Below, one piece after another: positions 13,892-15,439 of a stretch of 15,439 nt of DNA. This DNA comes from JBFHFS01 sp041583495. Its GTDB lineage: Bacteria > Bacteroidota > Bacteroidia > Bacteroidales > Marinilabiliaceae. Numbering within the stretch: position 1 is the first letter of the stretch; the number at the start of each line of letters is the position of its first letter. The translations under genes were made by a program, and so were the position numbers. Under the pieces are notes generated by a model. That model worked only from the letters and a program-made list of their open reading frames with translations. It made no database searches and had not been told where the DNA came from. Location: the NCBI GenBank assembly GCA_041583495.1, contig JBFHFS010000087.1, forward strand, positions 1 through 15,439. Direction: 5' to 3'.

Positions 13892-15340
13892 ATGACAACA
13901 GAGCAGGATAAAATATTAAAGGAAGTAACCGGGAGTGAATACAAATATGGGTTTTACACCGATATTGAAACAGATTTCATTCCTAAAGGGTTAAGCGAGG
14001 ATACCGTTCGGGAAATTTCCAGGCTTAAGGGTGAGCCTGAGTTTATGCTCGAATACAGGCTTAAAGCCTATCGTAACTGGTTAACCATGAAAACCCCCGA
14101 CTGGGCGCATCTGAATATTCCGGAGATTGACCTTCAGGAAATCATTTTTTATGCGGCCCCCAGGAGTAAACCCAAGCTCGAAAGTATGGATCAGGTGGAT
14201 CCTGACCTGAAGGCGACCTTCGATAAGCTGGGGATTCCCCTCGATGAGCAAAAAGTGCTGGCAGGCGTGGCTGTGGATGCCGTGATGGACAGTATCTCGG
14301 TGAAGACTACTTTCAGGGAGACCCTGGCCGAACGGGGCATCATCTTCTGCAGCATCAGCGATGCCATCAAGGAGTATCCCGATCTGGTGAAGAAATATCT
14401 GGGTTCGGTAGTCCCTCCCAACGACAACTATTTTGCGGCCTTGAATTCGGCGGTTTTCTCCGATGGCTCTTTCGTGTATATCCCTAAAGGGGTGCGTTCG
14501 CCCATGGAGCTGTCCACCTATTTCCGCATCAATGCGCAAAACACCGGTCAGTTCGAGCGAACCCTTATCGTGGCCGAGGAGGACAGTTATGTGAGCTACC
14601 TCGAAGGGTGTACTGCTCCCCAGCGCGATGAGAATCAGCTGCATGCGGCCATCGTCGAGATTGTGGCCATGGAACGGGCCGAGGTGAAATATTCGACCGT
14701 CCAGAATTGGTACCCCGGCGATAAAAATGGGGTGGGTGGCATCTATAATTTTGTCACCAAGCGCGGATTGTGCAAAGGCGACTATTCAAAAATATCGTGG
14801 ACCCAGGTCGAAACCGGGTCGGCCATCACCTGGAAATATCCCAGCTGTGTGCTGATGGGCAATCACTCGGTGGGTGAATTTTATTCGGTGGCCCTCACCA
14901 ACAATTATCAACAGGCCGACACCGGCTCCAAGATGATTCATCTGGGCGATAATACCCGCAGCCTCATTGTCTCCAAGGGAATTTCGGCTGGTCATAGCCA
15001 GAACAGCTATCGCGGCCTGGTGAAGGTCTCTAAACGGGCCGACAACGCCCGTAATTTTTCCCAGTGCGACTCGCTTTTGCTGGGCGATAAATGTGGCGCA
15101 CATACCTTTCCCTACCTCGAGATCAACAACAATACCGCCAAGGTGGAGCATGAAGCCACAACCTCCAAGATTGGAGAAGATCAGATCTTCTATTGTAACC
15201 AGCGGGGCATCTCTACCGAAGATGCCATCGGGCTTATTGTGAATGGCTATGTGAAAGAGGTGATTAATCAGTTGCCCATGGAGTTTGCCGTGGAGGCCCA
15301 GAAATTATTGCAGATAAGCCTGGAAGGCAGTGTGGGTTAA
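13892..15340 (+). CDS. sufB: Fe-S cluster assembly scaffold protein SufB
   Basis: The 482-residue protein is full length and typical: YKYGFYTDIETDFIPKGL at the N-terminus, PPNDNYFAALNSAVFSDGSF, the beta-helix core, RNFSQCDSLLLG (Cys392), CGAHTFPYLEI, KVEHEATTSKIGEDQ (Glu421) and the C-terminal MEFAVEAQKLLQISLEGSVG. Cys392 and Glu421 correspond by recalled alignment to the E. coli SufB residues through which sulfur is handed to the nascent cluster. SufB works in the cytosol in the SufBC2D complex, where clusters are built before delivery to apoproteins. No residue appears lost. sufC follows 35 bases later on the same strand, so this is the first visible gene of a suf operon; sufD and sufS would be expected beyond the window. 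It is transcribed away from the ThiL-family gene. Confidence 0.97.
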   Translation: MTTEQDKILKEVTGSEYKYGFYTDIETDFIPKGLSEDTVREISRLKGEPEFMLEYRLKAYRNWLTMKTPDWAHLNIPEIDLQEIIFYAAPRSKPKLESMDQVDPDLKATFDKLGIPLDEQKVLAGVAVDAVMDSISVKTTFRETLAERGIIFCSISDAIKEYPDLVKKYLGSVVPPNDNYFAALNSAVFSDGSFVYIPKGVRSPMELSTYFRINAQNTGQFERTLIVAEEDSYVSYLEGCTAPQRDENQLHAAIVEIVAMERAEVKYSTVQNWYPGDKNGVGGIYNFVTKRGLCKGDYSKISWTQVETGSAITWKYPSCVLMGNHSVGEFYSVALTNNYQQADTGSKMIHLGDNTRSLIVSKGISAGHSQNSYRGLVKVSKRADNARNFSQCDSLLLGDKCGAHTFPYLEINNNTAKVEHEATTSKIGEDQIFYCNQRGISTEDAIGLIVNGYVKEVINQLPMEFAVEAQKLLQISLEGSVG

Positions 15341-15375
15341 ATCTTATATATCTAATAATTTTCAGAGATACGTTT

Positions 15376-15439
15376 ATGCTTTCGATAAAGAAGTTACACG
15401 CAAAAATTGACAACAAGGAGATCCTCAGAGGCATTGACC
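15376..15439 (+). CDS. sufC: SufC ATPase, N-terminal part (runs off the window)
   Basis: ATG opens the frame MLSIKKLHAKIDNKEILRGI, continuing to the window end. This is the standard beginning of SufC, the ABC-type ATPase of the SufBCD complex (L-I--LHA-I--KEIL-GI, just ahead of the Walker A, which lies outside the window). The position 35 bases after sufB agrees. Only about 21 residues are visible, so the rest cannot be assessed. Confidence 0.9.
   Translation, partial: MLSIKKLHAKIDNKEILRGID

Noticed and set aside
14081..14644. 187-codon minus-strand frame
   Set aside because: Antisense shadow of sufB; no motif and no start signal.

Overview
The window looks like a chromosomal segment of a Bacteroidota bacterium, probably in the Marinilabiliales/Bacteroidales range. 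The support is Bacteroidota-type promoters (-7 boxes of the form TAnnTTTG), fucosidase lipoproteins typical of polysaccharide-degrading members, AT-rich leaders without strong Shine-Dalgarno sequences, and an IS21 end and a RAYT of the kinds I associate with this phylum. The genus cannot be fixed from the sequence alone.

Layout. (1) 1-677: one copy of a hairpin-rich dispersed repeat, the first 17 codons of a probable PIN-domain gene, and an AT-rich non-coding stretch with three hairpins. (2) 678-3188 (+): a secreted, divergent GH95-like glycosidase ending at a strong terminator. (3) 3244-6469 (-): the wreck of a type I restriction-modification operon in the order hsdR, RAYT, hsdM. The hsdR ORF is open but lacks most of its second helicase domain and has a mutated Walker A. 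An intact RAYT (REP-associated tyrosine transposase) gene follows, carrying two perfect REP-like palindromes inside its own reading frame. hsdM stops after 88 codons where an IS21-family end begins; only four terminal repeats and the first codons of istA remain. hsdS is absent. (4) 6470-7398: an unassigned non-coding stretch and an unknown five-helix membrane protein. (5) 7613-11502 (-): a GH29-GH95 alpha-L-fucosidase operon with its own promoter and terminator. (6) 11503-12460: a second copy of the dispersed repeat and a second, broken Y1/RAYT-family gene. (7) 12545-15439: a housekeeping-like flank with a ThiL-family gene (-) and, divergently, sufB and the start of sufC (+).

Functionally, the GH29 and GH95 lipoproteins should act together at the cell surface or in the periplasm, removing fucose from host or algal glycans. 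The GH95-like protein at 678 may add a related activity, but its active site is changed. The restriction-modification locus cannot work as a complete system. sufB/sufC belong to the Fe-S cluster scaffold SufBCD.

The observations most worth a second look are these: the ThiL-family protein is full length yet has lost most of its conserved metal/ATP-binding aspartates; the RAYT encodes REP-like palindromes in two variable loops of its own protein and is translationally coupled to hsdR; and the IS21 remnant records how the restriction operon was cut. A same-orientation 140-bp repeat brackets the whole 11.9-kb accessory block.
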